A stretch of DNA of 38,382 bases from the NCBI GenBank assembly GCA_945897795.1, contig CAMDFT010000024.1, forward strand, positions 1 to 38,382, given 5' to 3'. This stretch comes from Limnohabitans sp. Rim8. Lineage in GTDB: Bacteria; Pseudomonadota; Gammaproteobacteria; Burkholderiales; Burkholderiaceae_C. The notes beneath the pieces are model-generated. The model had not been told where the DNA came from, made no database searches, and saw only the letters and a program-made list of their open reading frames with translations. A program made the position numbers and the translations under genes. Every line of letters starts with the position of its first letter. The stretch's first letter is position 1. Positions 19,783-27,139 of the stretch are shown piece after piece.

Positions 19783-19800
19783 TGAACCGCCACGACAAGA

Positions 19801-20988
19801 TCAGCGTTTGTTGCGGATCGGCACGTTCATTTCTTCAGGCTTGATCTCGCGGATCAGCTCGGGCACGCCCCACGCAAATGCCGGATCGAGCTTGATCTTG
19901 AAGTGGTACATGCTCTGCATGGCTTGATGGTCTTCCTTGCGGAAGGTCATCTTGCCCTTGGGCGTGTCAAAGCTCATGCCTTCCATGGTGCTGATCAGCT
20001 TGTTGGTGTTGGTGTCGCCATTGGTTTTCTTCAATGCCGTGACCAACGCCATGGCAGCCGAGAAACCGCCTGCTGTGAAGAAGTCCGGGGGCGACTTGAA
20101 CTGCTGGTAGTGCGAGGCCACCATGGCGTCGTTCACCGGGTTCTTGGGCATGCCGAAGTAATAGTAAGCCGCGCCTTCCATGCCGGGGAACTGCTTATAG
20201 GCCACCATGGCGGGCAGGATGTTGCCGCCCGTGGCAATCTCGATGCCATGGCGCTTCAAGTCCATGTCGGCGATCTTGAAGGGGTTCCCACCGGCCCAGA
20301 TGATGAAAATGATCTTGCGGCCAGGCAGGCCCTTGAGTTTGTCGATCATGCGCTGTGCACCGGCGGTGAAGTCGGTGGTGGCTGGCGGCAGGTACTCTTC
20401 ATGCACCAGTTTGGCTTTCTTGACCGAGTCCTTGAAGGCCTTGACGCCGTCACGGCCAAAAGCCGAATCTTGCGCCATGGTGACGATGCTCACACCGTCT
20501 TTGTCCACCGCCACGGCATTGGCAATCGCGTCCTGGCTGCTGTTGCGGCCGGTCCGAAAGATGTACTTGTTCCACTTGTCGCCCGTGATCGAGTCGGCCA
20601 CGGCAGGCTCGACCAACAAAATCTTTTTGTACTCTTCGGCCACCGGCAGCATGGCCAGCGCCACCGGCGAAGCGGTCGGGCCCACGGCCAGGTCCACCTT
20701 GTCGTCGCCGTAAGCTGCAGCCAACAGGTTCTTGCCCAAGTCAGGCTTGCCTTGGTCGTCTTTTTCGATCACGACAATCTTGCGGCCAGCCACTTCCATG
20801 GTGCCGCCCGTGGCGTAACTCAGGCCCATCATCAAACCGGTTTGGGTTTGCTTGCCATAGGCTTCCAGCGGGCCGGTCTTGCTGTAAATGTGGGCGATCT
20901 TGATGTCCTTGCCTTGAGCCAAAGCGGCCGGCATCAAAATGGAACTGGCGGCCAGTGCGGCCAAGGAAATGAGGTGTCGACGGAACAT
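19801..20988 (-). CDS. ABC transporter substrate-binding protein, LivK type
   Basis: A 395-residue periplasmic type I binding protein. The signal peptide MFRRHLISLAALAASSILMPAALAQ is followed by KDIKIAHIYSKTGPLEAYGKQ, typical of the family, with VGPTASPVALAMLPVAEE and TDFTAGAQRMIDKLKG further on. The ATG at 20988 was chosen over the longer open frame because AAGGAG stands at the right distance and the signal peptide is then complete. It is the first gene of the importer operon, preceded by a sigma-54-type promoter. The ligand is not deducible. Confidence 0.93.
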   Translation of the reverse strand: MFRRHLISLAALAASSILMPAALAQGKDIKIAHIYSKTGPLEAYGKQTQTGLMMGLSYATGGTMEVAGRKIVVIEKDDQGKPDLGKNLLAAAYGDDKVDLAVGPTASPVALAMLPVAEEYKKILLVEPAVADSITGDKWNKYIFRTGRNSSQDAIANAVAVDKDGVSIVTMAQDSAFGRDGVKAFKDSVKKAKLVHEEYLPPATTDFTAGAQRMIDKLKGLPGRKIIFIIWAGGNPFKIADMDLKRHGIEIATGGNILPAMVAYKQFPGMEGAAYYYFGMPKNPVNDAMVASHYQQFKSPPDFFTAGGFSAAMALVTALKKTNGDTNTNKLISTMEGMSFDTPKGKMTFRKEDHQAMQSMYHFKIKLDPAFAWGVPELIREIKPEEMNVPIRNKR

Positions 20989-21038
20989 GCGGGGGTCTCC
21001 TTGTAAGTCGTCCGCTGGTTTGCGGCGCACTTTCACCA

Positions 21039-21055
21039 TGCACATCGCATGCCAA
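21039..21055 (-). promoter_or_regulatory. Sigma-54 (-24/-12) promoter of the importer operon
   Basis: Minus strand reads TTGGCATGCGATGTGCA, against consensus YTGGCACG-N4-TTGCW: the invariant GG and GC are present with exact 10-base spacing and only two other positions differ. The predicted start near 21029 gives a leader of about 41 bases ahead of the binding-protein gene. The adjacent gene encodes a sigma-54 activator, which strongly supports the call. Confidence 0.72.
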
Positions 21056-21134
21056 TCCCATCAGCGCCGACAAATGTATGCAAACCCTTGAAAAAGCTGG
21101 CGAAAAAATACCTGCAGAAAAAAGTCCAGACTCA

Positions 21135-21189
21135 AGTGTTTAAAATTAATACACCCAAACCGTCTTATTTAAAGGCACATGCGCTTAAA
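21135..21189. promoter_or_regulatory. Candidate upstream activator sites
   Basis: Two imperfect dyads: GTGT...ACAC at 21137-21155 and a TTTAA...TTAAA dyad around CATG at 21168-21189. They lie about 115 and 150 bases upstream of the predicted start, where sigma-54 activators normally bind. Confidence 0.4.
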
Positions 21190-21198
21190 AAAGACACA

Positions 21199-22704
21199 TC
21201 ACAAGAGGCATTGGTACAGTTTGGCTCGCGATATGCCCAGCAAATGGGCTGCTGCTGCCTTGTTGCCCTGGGTTTGGTTCAATGCATCTTGCACCGCCTG
21301 CTGCTCCAAGGCTCGGATGCGGGGTGCCAAGGCCCAGTGCTCTTCCAACGGCTTCTGAACCGAAAGGGCCAGGCCCATGGAAGAAGAACCTGCGCGCTCG
21401 GCTCGGACCGGAACAATCTGACCGAGACCAGAATCACGCAACACCGCCTCAACCGCTGATGCATCCACAAAACCCGACTCACAGCGCAACAGCAACTGCT
21501 CGATCACATTGCGAAGTTCACGGACATTGCCCCGCCAAGGTTGAGCCGACAACAGCGCCACCGCTTGACCTTGAAACTCGGGCTGCGGCACGGCGTTTCG
21601 CAAAGCCAACTCCTCCGAGAGCACCTCGACCAAGTTGGGGATGTCCGAGGCACGGTCGCGCAAAGCTGGCACGCGAAGGGGTAAAACGTTCAGGCGGTAA
21701 AAAAGGTCCTCTCTGAACAAGCCTTCATGCACCAGCTTGGCCAAATCACGGGATGTCGCCGCGATCACCCGCACATCAAAAGGCACCAAGTGGTTGGAGC
21801 CCAAGGGCTCGATTTCACCCTCCTGCAAGGCACGCAACAACTTCGCCTGCAGGCCCAAAGGCATGTCACCGATCTCATCCAAAAACAAAGTGCCACCATC
21901 GGCCAGCTTGAATTTTCCGTCACGCCCTTTGCGGTCTGCCCCCGTGAAAGCGCCGGGTACAACACCAAAAAATTCGGCCTCCAGCAAAGAATCAGGCACG
22001 GCCGCGATGTTGACACTGACCAAAGGCCCCCTGGCCCGAGGCGAGCTGGCATGGATGGCATGGGCCAGCAACTCTTTGCCGGTACCCGTTTCTCCCAAAA
22101 GCAAAACAGGACTGTGGGTTTGGGCCGCTCGCCTGGCCTGGCGTTTCAAATCGGTCACGACCCCACTGGCGCCTACAAAACTGGCAAAACTGTAGCGAGC
22201 TTGACGCAGGGCGGGCCCTGTTTTACGCTGCGCGGCCAAGGCATTGCGCGCCTCGTCCAGCTCCCGTTGCATCAAGGCAAATTTGGCCATGAGTGGTTGC
22301 AAATTGGTTTCGGGTTGGTCAAATAAAACCACACCCAAAGCGCCAATGACCACTCCAGCTTCATCACGCAAGGGAAATCGGCTGACTAAAAAAGTCCCCG
22401 CTTTGTTGCTCAGCAGATCAATGAGTATGGGTTTGCCCGTTTCCATCACTTGGCCCATCTGGGTGTTTTGCACCACCTCCACCACAGGCCGCCCGACAAA
22501 ATCCTCCTCTTTCTCGAACCCCAAGGCGGGCAGGTAGCGGCGGTAATGGTCATTGATCCAAACCACCCGTCCGGAGCGGTCCACTAACAGCATTCCCTCA
22601 CTGGCGTTGGCAAAAACATCAAACAATGAACGTGCTGCCAAGCTTAAAATGCTCTGACCATCGGTGGGCAGGTCCGTCAAATATCCTGAATTGTCAGACT
22701 TCAT
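21199..22704 (-). CDS. Sigma-54-dependent transcriptional activator (PAS-AAA-Fis)
   Basis: A 501-residue enhancer-binding protein. An N-terminal PAS sensor (about 28-130, ASEGMLLVDRSGRVVWIND) is followed by a helical linker (about 140-165) and the AAA+ domain: Walker A GETGTGKE (204-211), the sigma-54 contact loop GAFTGA (251-256), Walker B GTLFLDEIGD (271-280) and the arginine-finger region FREDLFYRLNVLPL. The C-terminus is a Fis-type helix-turn-helix (GNKAAAAHLLGISRAKLYQ). The PAS domain implies direct ligand or redox sensing rather than phosphorylation. It lies upstream of, and on the same strand as, the importer operon with its -24/-12 promoter. Confidence 0.95.
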   Translation of the reverse strand: MKSDNSGYLTDLPTDGQSILSLAARSLFDVFANASEGMLLVDRSGRVVWINDHYRRYLPALGFEKEEDFVGRPVVEVVQNTQMGQVMETGKPILIDLLSNKAGTFLVSRFPLRDEAGVVIGALGVVLFDQPETNLQPLMAKFALMQRELDEARNALAAQRKTGPALRQARYSFASFVGASGVVTDLKRQARRAAQTHSPVLLLGETGTGKELLAHAIHASSPRARGPLVSVNIAAVPDSLLEAEFFGVVPGAFTGADRKGRDGKFKLADGGTLFLDEIGDMPLGLQAKLLRALQEGEIEPLGSNHLVPFDVRVIAATSRDLAKLVHEGLFREDLFYRLNVLPLRVPALRDRASDIPNLVEVLSEELALRNAVPQPEFQGQAVALLSAQPWRGNVRELRNVIEQLLLRCESGFVDASAVEAVLRDSGLGQIVPVRAERAGSSSMGLALSVQKPLEEHWALAPRIRALEQQAVQDALNQTQGNKAAAAHLLGISRAKLYQCLL

Positions 22705-22833
22705 GCAGTTACTCCATCAACAGTGACTTCAATTGATTTAAAAATAATTTATACTTTAGAACTAATAATTGAATCAAAAAATATTGAAAATGAAATTTAA
22801 CCTTCGGTGCAACCAATTCAACACGGATGATGA
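22705..22833. promoter_or_regulatory. AT-rich divergent promoter region
   Basis: 129 bases between the sigma-54 activator (minus) and the response regulator (plus), very A+T rich, with TATAAA-like and TATACT-like hexamers on opposite strands and a long-spaced TTGATT...AATCAA dyad. Individual promoters cannot be assigned firmly. Confidence 0.4.
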
Positions 22834-23511
22834 ATGAATTTTGAGGGTTTCAAAGGCCACATTTACCTGATCGATGACGACCCATCGATACGCCGAAGTC
22901 TGGCCTTCAGTCTCAGTTCGTTGCGCTACTCGATTCAGAGCTTTGAGAACCCCCAAGCCTTTCTGAAGGACTCTCTTCCCATCAGTCCTGCTGTCATTTT
23001 GCTCGATAACCGAATGCCAGAAACCAGCGGATTGAGCCTACAAAACGAATTGATCCGTCAAGCACGCAAGACGCCCATCATTTTCATCTCAGGCGAGAGC
23101 AAACCCGCCGAAATCATAGAAGCTTTGAAAAAAGGAGCGGTCGACTTTCTTCTGAAGCCTTTCGGACTGCATGAACTGGTTCATGCCATCGATTTGGCCT
23201 TGCAAAAAGACAAAACAAGTCTTGAGCAAAGCGTGAAGGCCGAAAAGGCGCGGCAGCGCTTTTGCAGTTTGACCGATAAAGAACGTGAGATTTGTGGATG
23301 GATGATCAAAGGCTTTGGCAACAAGGAAATTGCCAACCTGAACGGCTCAGCAGCTTCAACTGTCAAGCTTCACAGAAGTCGCGTTCTGGAGAAAATGGGG
23401 TGCAATTCACTTTCTGAACTGCTCGACTTGGCCATGGATGGTGATCGGCGAATCTTGAACATCTTTGAACCACCCCGAAGCGCAACAGCACCCCGTCTAA
23501 CGGGGCAATGA
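22834..23511 (+). CDS. Orphan response regulator, FixJ/LuxR type
   Basis: A 225-residue two-domain transcription factor. The receiver has the acidic pocket Asp14-16 (YLIDDDPS), phosphoacceptor Asp58 in ILLDNRMP, Ser86 and Lys108 in LLKPF. The LuxR/FixJ helix-turn-helix is at about 143-205 (LTDKEREICGWMIKGFGNKEIA, then STVKLHRSRVLEKMG). All phosphorylation residues are intact, yet no histidine kinase lies in the window. The 3' end overlaps the convergent solute-binding protein gene by 15 bases, and a hairpin lies in the overlap. It may regulate the adhesin-type operon it faces, by position only. Confidence 0.92.
   Translation: MNFEGFKGHIYLIDDDPSIRRSLAFSLSSLRYSIQSFENPQAFLKDSLPISPAVILLDNRMPETSGLSLQNELIRQARKTPIIFISGESKPAEIIEALKKGAVDFLLKPFGLHELVHAIDLALQKDKTSLEQSVKAEKARQRFCSLTDKEREICGWMIKGFGNKEIANLNGSAASTVKLHRSRVLEKMGCNSLSELLDLAMDGDRRILNIFEPPRSATAPRLTGQ
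23491..23505. terminator. Hairpin in the overlap of two convergent genes
   Basis: Perfect 6-bp stem CCCCGT/ACGGGG with a three-base loop CTA. On the minus strand the loop is the TAG stop of the solute-binding protein gene. There is no T run on either side, so termination is not certain. Confidence 0.4.
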
Positions 23512-24291
23512 GGGATGGCTCACACTGGGTCTGCTGACATCGTAGCCAAACCATCTTGCTGAAATAGGCTTGAAAGTGCCATCGCCAAGCAGGGTCAGGA
23601 CGGCCTCGGACAAATGTTGTTCCAAAAGTTTGTTGCCCTTGCGAACGACCCAGCCGGATGACAAAGGTGGCGCAAAAGGTGAAGTGACCTTGATGGGCAA
23701 ACCATACCGCTCGATGTAGTAGTCGGCAATCAGACTCTCCTCGAGCACCGCATCCAATTTCTTCTCTGCCAATTGCTTCAAGGCCACATCGATGCTTTGA
23801 AAAGGCAACACAGACTTTCCCAAGGCGCCACGCGCTTGATCTTCCACACCGGTATTGGCCAGTACACCCAATTTTTTTCCCAAAAAATCGTCCAAAGACA
23901 AAAAGTCTCGAGCATCCTCTTCGTGTTGAACACAGACAAGTTGGTTGGCTGCATATGGACGAACGAAATCAAACAGGCGGCGGTTTTCTGGTGTCCTCAG
24001 CAACAGATTGGCAATGACCGCTATCTCACCTGAGTTCAGTTTTTTCTGCAAATTGGCCATGCCATCCACCTGGATTTTCAACTCCACTTTCAAAATGGAA
24101 GCCATGCGCTTGAGCACATCGACATCAAACCCCTGCAAATGGCCATCCACAAAGCTGAATGGCTTGTAATTTGTCAGGACGCCAACCCGCAAGACACCGC
24201 CCTCCAACCCGGATGTTTGGGCCAAAACAGACCCCGCAGTGACTGCCATGCACAAGGCCAGCGGTACAGTCAAAAAGTTTCTCCGCGTCAT
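23497..24291 (-). CDS. Family 3 extracellular solute-binding protein with Tat-like signal
   Basis: A 264-residue periplasmic binding protein of the amino-acid (family 3, His/Gln/Arg-binding) type: LRVGVLTNYKPFSFVDG, LQGFDVDVLKRMA, an ANLLLRTPENRRLFDFVRPY segment and LGVLANTG. The N-terminus MTRRNFLTVPLALCMAV matches the twin-arginine pattern (S/T)RRxFL, unusual for this class. The ATG at 24291 follows GAGGG; an upstream in-frame ATG at 24327 would overlap the preceding gene. No permease or ATPase gene accompanies it, so it may be a sensor partner rather than part of an importer. It is the last gene of the adhesin-type run, 28 bases after the lipoprotein gene. Confidence 0.85.
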   Translation of the reverse strand: MTRRNFLTVPLALCMAVTAGSVLAQTSGLEGGVLRVGVLTNYKPFSFVDGHLQGFDVDVLKRMASILKVELKIQVDGMANLQKKLNSGEIAVIANLLLRTPENRRLFDFVRPYAANQLVCVQHEEDARDFLSLDDFLGKKLGVLANTGVEDQARGALGKSVLPFQSIDVALKQLAEKKLDAVLEESLIADYYIERYGLPIKVTSPFAPPLSSGWVVRKGNKLLEQHLSEAVLTLLGDGTFKPISARWFGYDVSRPSVSHPSLPR

Positions 24292-24319
24292 GTTCCCTCT
24301 GCCAGAAAAAACGGGCTGA

Positions 24320-24706
24320 TCAATCATGAAAAGCCCCCTCGAAGCAATGCCGCAGTTCGTGGCCCACATAGTTGTAACCCGTCACCAAGGGTGTCACGAT
24401 GGTGCATTCCTTTCTGCGCACGTTCCAAAAAGCACAGGCCATTGGCCGTGAAGTGGGCGTGATTTTGATACCCGTGATGCGGGCGCAATATTCATAGCCA
24501 TCTTGGCGCACCAAATACTTGAGCTTAGGCTGCACAATCACCCGCTGGGATTCAGGCGCTGGCACAAAGCGCGCCATGTCTACCTGCGGTGGGCGAATGG
24601 TGGTTGTTTCACAAGCAGCCAACAAGAACACGCCACAAAACAACAAACCCCTCCCGACAAATCGGTGCAGGGTTTGACTGGCGTATTCCATATCCAGGAG
24701 AAACAT
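24320..24706 (-). CDS. Small lipoprotein with HExxH motif
   Basis: A 128-residue predicted lipoprotein with lipobox LAAC (Cys32) and a compact domain ending GHELRHCFEGAFHD. HELRH (116-120) is an HExxH zinc-peptidase signature, with a possible third ligand His127 in an HExxH-x3-G-x2-H arrangement. Mature cysteines 74, 91, 101 and 121 could form two disulfides. It is paralogous to the preceding gene, sharing SRP-x2-C-x2-W, CTIVT and GH-x3-HC at matching spacing. Its ATG overlaps the preceding stop by one base (TGATG); a second ATG at 24691 is possible. I do not recognise a named family; protease activity is inferred from the motif alone. Confidence 0.72.
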   Translation of the reverse strand: MFLLDMEYASQTLHRFVGRGLLFCGVFLLAACETTTIRPPQVDMARFVPAPESQRVIVQPKLKYLVRQDGYEYCARITGIKITPTSRPMACAFWNVRRKECTIVTPLVTGYNYVGHELRHCFEGAFHD

Positions 24707-25032
24707 CAACGTGCCTGTAAACAATGCACAAACAAATGTCCTAATTGTGAGTGCGTGGTTTGCCCCGTGGTCACGATGGTGCAGCGCGAGGCCTGGGTCT
24801 GCCAATAAACACAGCCCTCAGGACGGCTGACAAAACCGTCTTTGGGGCTTGCCTGCTGACAAAAACCACTGGCCTGCGGATGCACCAACCAACTGACAAC
24901 CGGTTCCGCAATGCGCCGCTGCGAGACTTCCGGTGGATTGAACAAGGAAAAGTCGAGCAAGCGGTCGGCCATGGCGGGTGAACTGGCCAGGGCGGCGCTC
25001 AGCAGCAGAATTTGCCAACGGTATCTTGTCAA
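24706..25032 (-). CDS. Small exported Cys-rich protein, paralog with degraded HExxH
   Basis: A 108-residue protein with a cleavable signal peptide (cut expected after SSPAMA). It starts with TTG at 25032, supported by GAGGT six bases upstream; no in-frame ATG gives a signal peptide. Cysteines 58, 74, 84 and 104 align with 74, 91, 101 and 121 of the next gene's product, with 10- and 20-residue steps conserved. Where the paralog has GHELRHC this has GHLFVHC: both His remain but the catalytic Glu is lost, and the following Gly/His are missing. That suggests a non-catalytic partner or inhibitor-like copy. It starts 21 bases after the adhesin gene stop. Confidence 0.68.
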   Translation of the reverse strand: MTRYRWQILLLSAALASSPAMADRLLDFSLFNPPEVSQRRIAEPVVSWLVHPQASGFCQQASPKDGFVSRPEGCVYWQTQASRCTIVTTGQTTHSQLGHLFVHCLQAR

Positions 25033-25053
25033 GAATCTACCTCGTCAATTTCG

Positions 25054-27099
25054 TCACAGCACGTTCACCGTGATGCTTGTATCGACAAACAAAGCCAAGC
25101 CCAGCGCTGCATTGGTGTACACATTGTATTGCTCAGAACCCAATGTCAGAGGCACATTGGAGCTGGCCTGTCCACCAATCCACGTCAAATTCAAACCATT
25201 GACCAGCCCATCAAGATTGAGCGTATCGCCACTTTGACCATCAACGAGCATTTGAATTTGCCCTTTGTGGAGCGAATTAGCATCGACACTGAAACTGTTG
25301 GTCACGCCCAAGGCCAACACGTCACCCATGCTCAAAGTCAAGGTCACGTTAGTCGTATTAGACATCGCAATGTGATTGGCAGCGGCCTGATCAGCCACAC
25401 TGGCGATACCATCGTAAAGCGAAGCCATGTCGAAGTTGCTGGCAATTTCCAACTTTCCGATTGACCCGAGGGTGTCCATACCCGTGAAATTTTTAGGCCC
25501 TAAATAACCTGGATCAGTTGAACCCAAAGAAAGCGGTGTGTCGGCTGCTCCAAAAATCCACTTTTGGTCTGTATTTGTAATGGAAGTCAAATTTCCAGCC
25601 TGATCCCAGAAGTCCAACTTAAAACTACCGCTTTCATAGGTTTTTCCTGCGGCATCGAAGTCCAACTTTCCACCCGTATAAGTTTTAACACTGCCACTAT
25701 TGAACTGGTAAGTTCCATATTCATTAAAAGAAAATGAGTAATTATTATAATTTACTGTATGTACTGTTGGACTGCCTGTATTTGTTACTCCTTCTGGGTT
25801 CCATGCCGCGATTGTTTTGTCCACTAAAAATGCTTGATCCGTAGCGCTGACCATATTGCCAACATGATCAACCAAAATCGCTTTAACTACATATTGTCCT
25901 TCAATCAAAGGACCAAGATGTTTATAACTCCATGTATTAGCAGATTCCGTTTGAGGTTCAACATAGGCACTGGAAACGATATGGCCGGCTAAGTCAGTGA
26001 TTTTCACCAATACCTTCCCCCCATTTTGGATAAATTGCTTGTTGAGTTGCCCTGTAAAGGTCAGTGTATCGTCTTCTGTGTTTGAAATACCATCCTTATT
26101 TGCGCCATCCGAGGTGACAAAATCGGCATTGGTTGCATCTTTGGCGGCTGTATCGATAGAAAGTCCAATAGTCGTCGTTTTCAATCCACTGTTGGCATCC
26201 GTTCCATCTGTAGGGCCATTGGTATCAATGACAACAGCCTTGGTGACTGAGCCATTGAGTGCAGGATTCCCGGCCGCATCGACCACGTCGGCTTTCACTG
26301 TGTAGGCAGCATCCGGCAATGGGTTAAGCGGGGTCCATGTCCATGCTTTTCCAGTTGAATCCACCGTGGCAAAGCCTTTCTCCACAACGTCCGTACCTTT
26401 CATCAACTGAATGGCAATTTTTTCGCCTGGTGGCAACGGTGTATCCAGCTTGCCAGTTAACAATGGCGTGTTGTCGTTGGTCTTGAAATCTTGACGACTG
26501 GGATCTAAAGGGCTGAATGAGCCAACACCAGAGTCAATCGACATGGACACAATGTCCAAGCCCTTACTGTCAGTTGGTCCCGCTGGTCCACCAACACCAC
26601 CGCCACCACCTGCCCCCAGCAGCGCCAACGGTGCCATCAACAGGGGATTCAAGCCCGCAACGGCTACCAGTGCACCAACGGCTGCACCTGAGGCATTGAT
26701 TTCTGCACCGCCCAAGGCCATACCCACTTGATTAGAGCCATCCGCAAGCAACGGCACGGCGGAATTACCAGCAGCCGTTTCAGGAATGTATTCGTAAAAA
26801 CGACCGGACTCCGACTCACCAATCAATCCATTGAAGCCCTCTGGTGCTTCTGCGTAATAGTCTTCGATGACCAAGTCAGGCTGACTACGGCTTTCAAAAA
26901 AAACTTGAAGATTTTGACCCACTCGGCTGGAACGGATATTTTCAGGCCCGTAACCCGTCGTCGCATCTACCAGCTGATATTTGCCTCCCGGCACAGCCTT
27001 CACAGCCAACGGCTTGCTGCTGCCAGACACCTGCGGAATGTCCACCAACTGGGCCTCACCTGGACCTTGATTGAGTTTGATTTTGTATGACTTGCTCAT
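25054..27099 (-). CDS. Bap-like adhesin with Ig-like repeats
   Basis: A 681-residue predicted surface protein. The N-terminal ~110 residues (IRSSRVGQNLQVFFE, PDLVIEDYY) resemble the BapA prefix domain of large biofilm adhesins. Then comes a hydrophobic, glycine-ending stretch (about 138-171, ending LLGAGGGGG), two Ig-like domains (about 183-293 and 308-428, each with an AGN/VGN turn and a closing VVIDT/FLVDK strand), an Asn/Tyr-rich segment (430-520) and a C-terminal module with GDTLNLDGL and YNVYTNAALGLALFVD. There is no N-terminal signal peptide; such adhesins use type I secretion with a C-terminal signal, but no secretion genes are in the window. It is much shorter than typical Bap proteins. 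Confidence 0.75.
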   Translation of the reverse strand: MSKSYKIKLNQGPGEAQLVDIPQVSGSSKPLAVKAVPGGKYQLVDATTGYGPENIRSSRVGQNLQVFFESRSQPDLVIEDYYAEAPEGFNGLIGESESGRFYEYIPETAAGNSAVPLLADGSNQVGMALGGAEINASGAAVGALVAVAGLNPLLMAPLALLGAGGGGGVGGPAGPTDSKGLDIVSMSIDSGVGSFSPLDPSRQDFKTNDNTPLLTGKLDTPLPPGEKIAIQLMKGTDVVEKGFATVDSTGKAWTWTPLNPLPDAAYTVKADVVDAAGNPALNGSVTKAVVIDTNGPTDGTDANSGLKTTTIGLSIDTAAKDATNADFVTSDGANKDGISNTEDDTLTFTGQLNKQFIQNGGKVLVKITDLAGHIVSSAYVEPQTESANTWSYKHLGPLIEGQYVVKAILVDHVGNMVSATDQAFLVDKTIAAWNPEGVTNTGSPTVHTVNYNNYSFSFNEYGTYQFNSGSVKTYTGGKLDFDAAGKTYESGSFKLDFWDQAGNLTSITNTDQKWIFGAADTPLSLGSTDPGYLGPKNFTGMDTLGSIGKLEIASNFDMASLYDGIASVADQAAANHIAMSNTTNVTLTLSMGDVLALGVTNSFSVDANSLHKGQIQMLVDGQSGDTLNLDGLVNGLNLTWIGGQASSNVPLTLGSEQYNVYTNAALGLALFVDTSITVNVL

Positions 27100-27139
27100 G
27101 ATGTGTGTCTCTCAAAAAATGGGGTTGGGAGGGAATCGA

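Noticed and set aside
19601..19800. tRNA or insertion sequence in the binding-protein/livG gap
   Set aside because: The stem is a pair of repeat arms without cloverleaf, transposase frame or target duplications that I can see.
24320..24380. Assignment of the HExxH lipoprotein to true metzincins
   Set aside because: The Gly and third His are one residue further than in HExxHxxGxxH, and no Met-turn can be placed in so short a tail.
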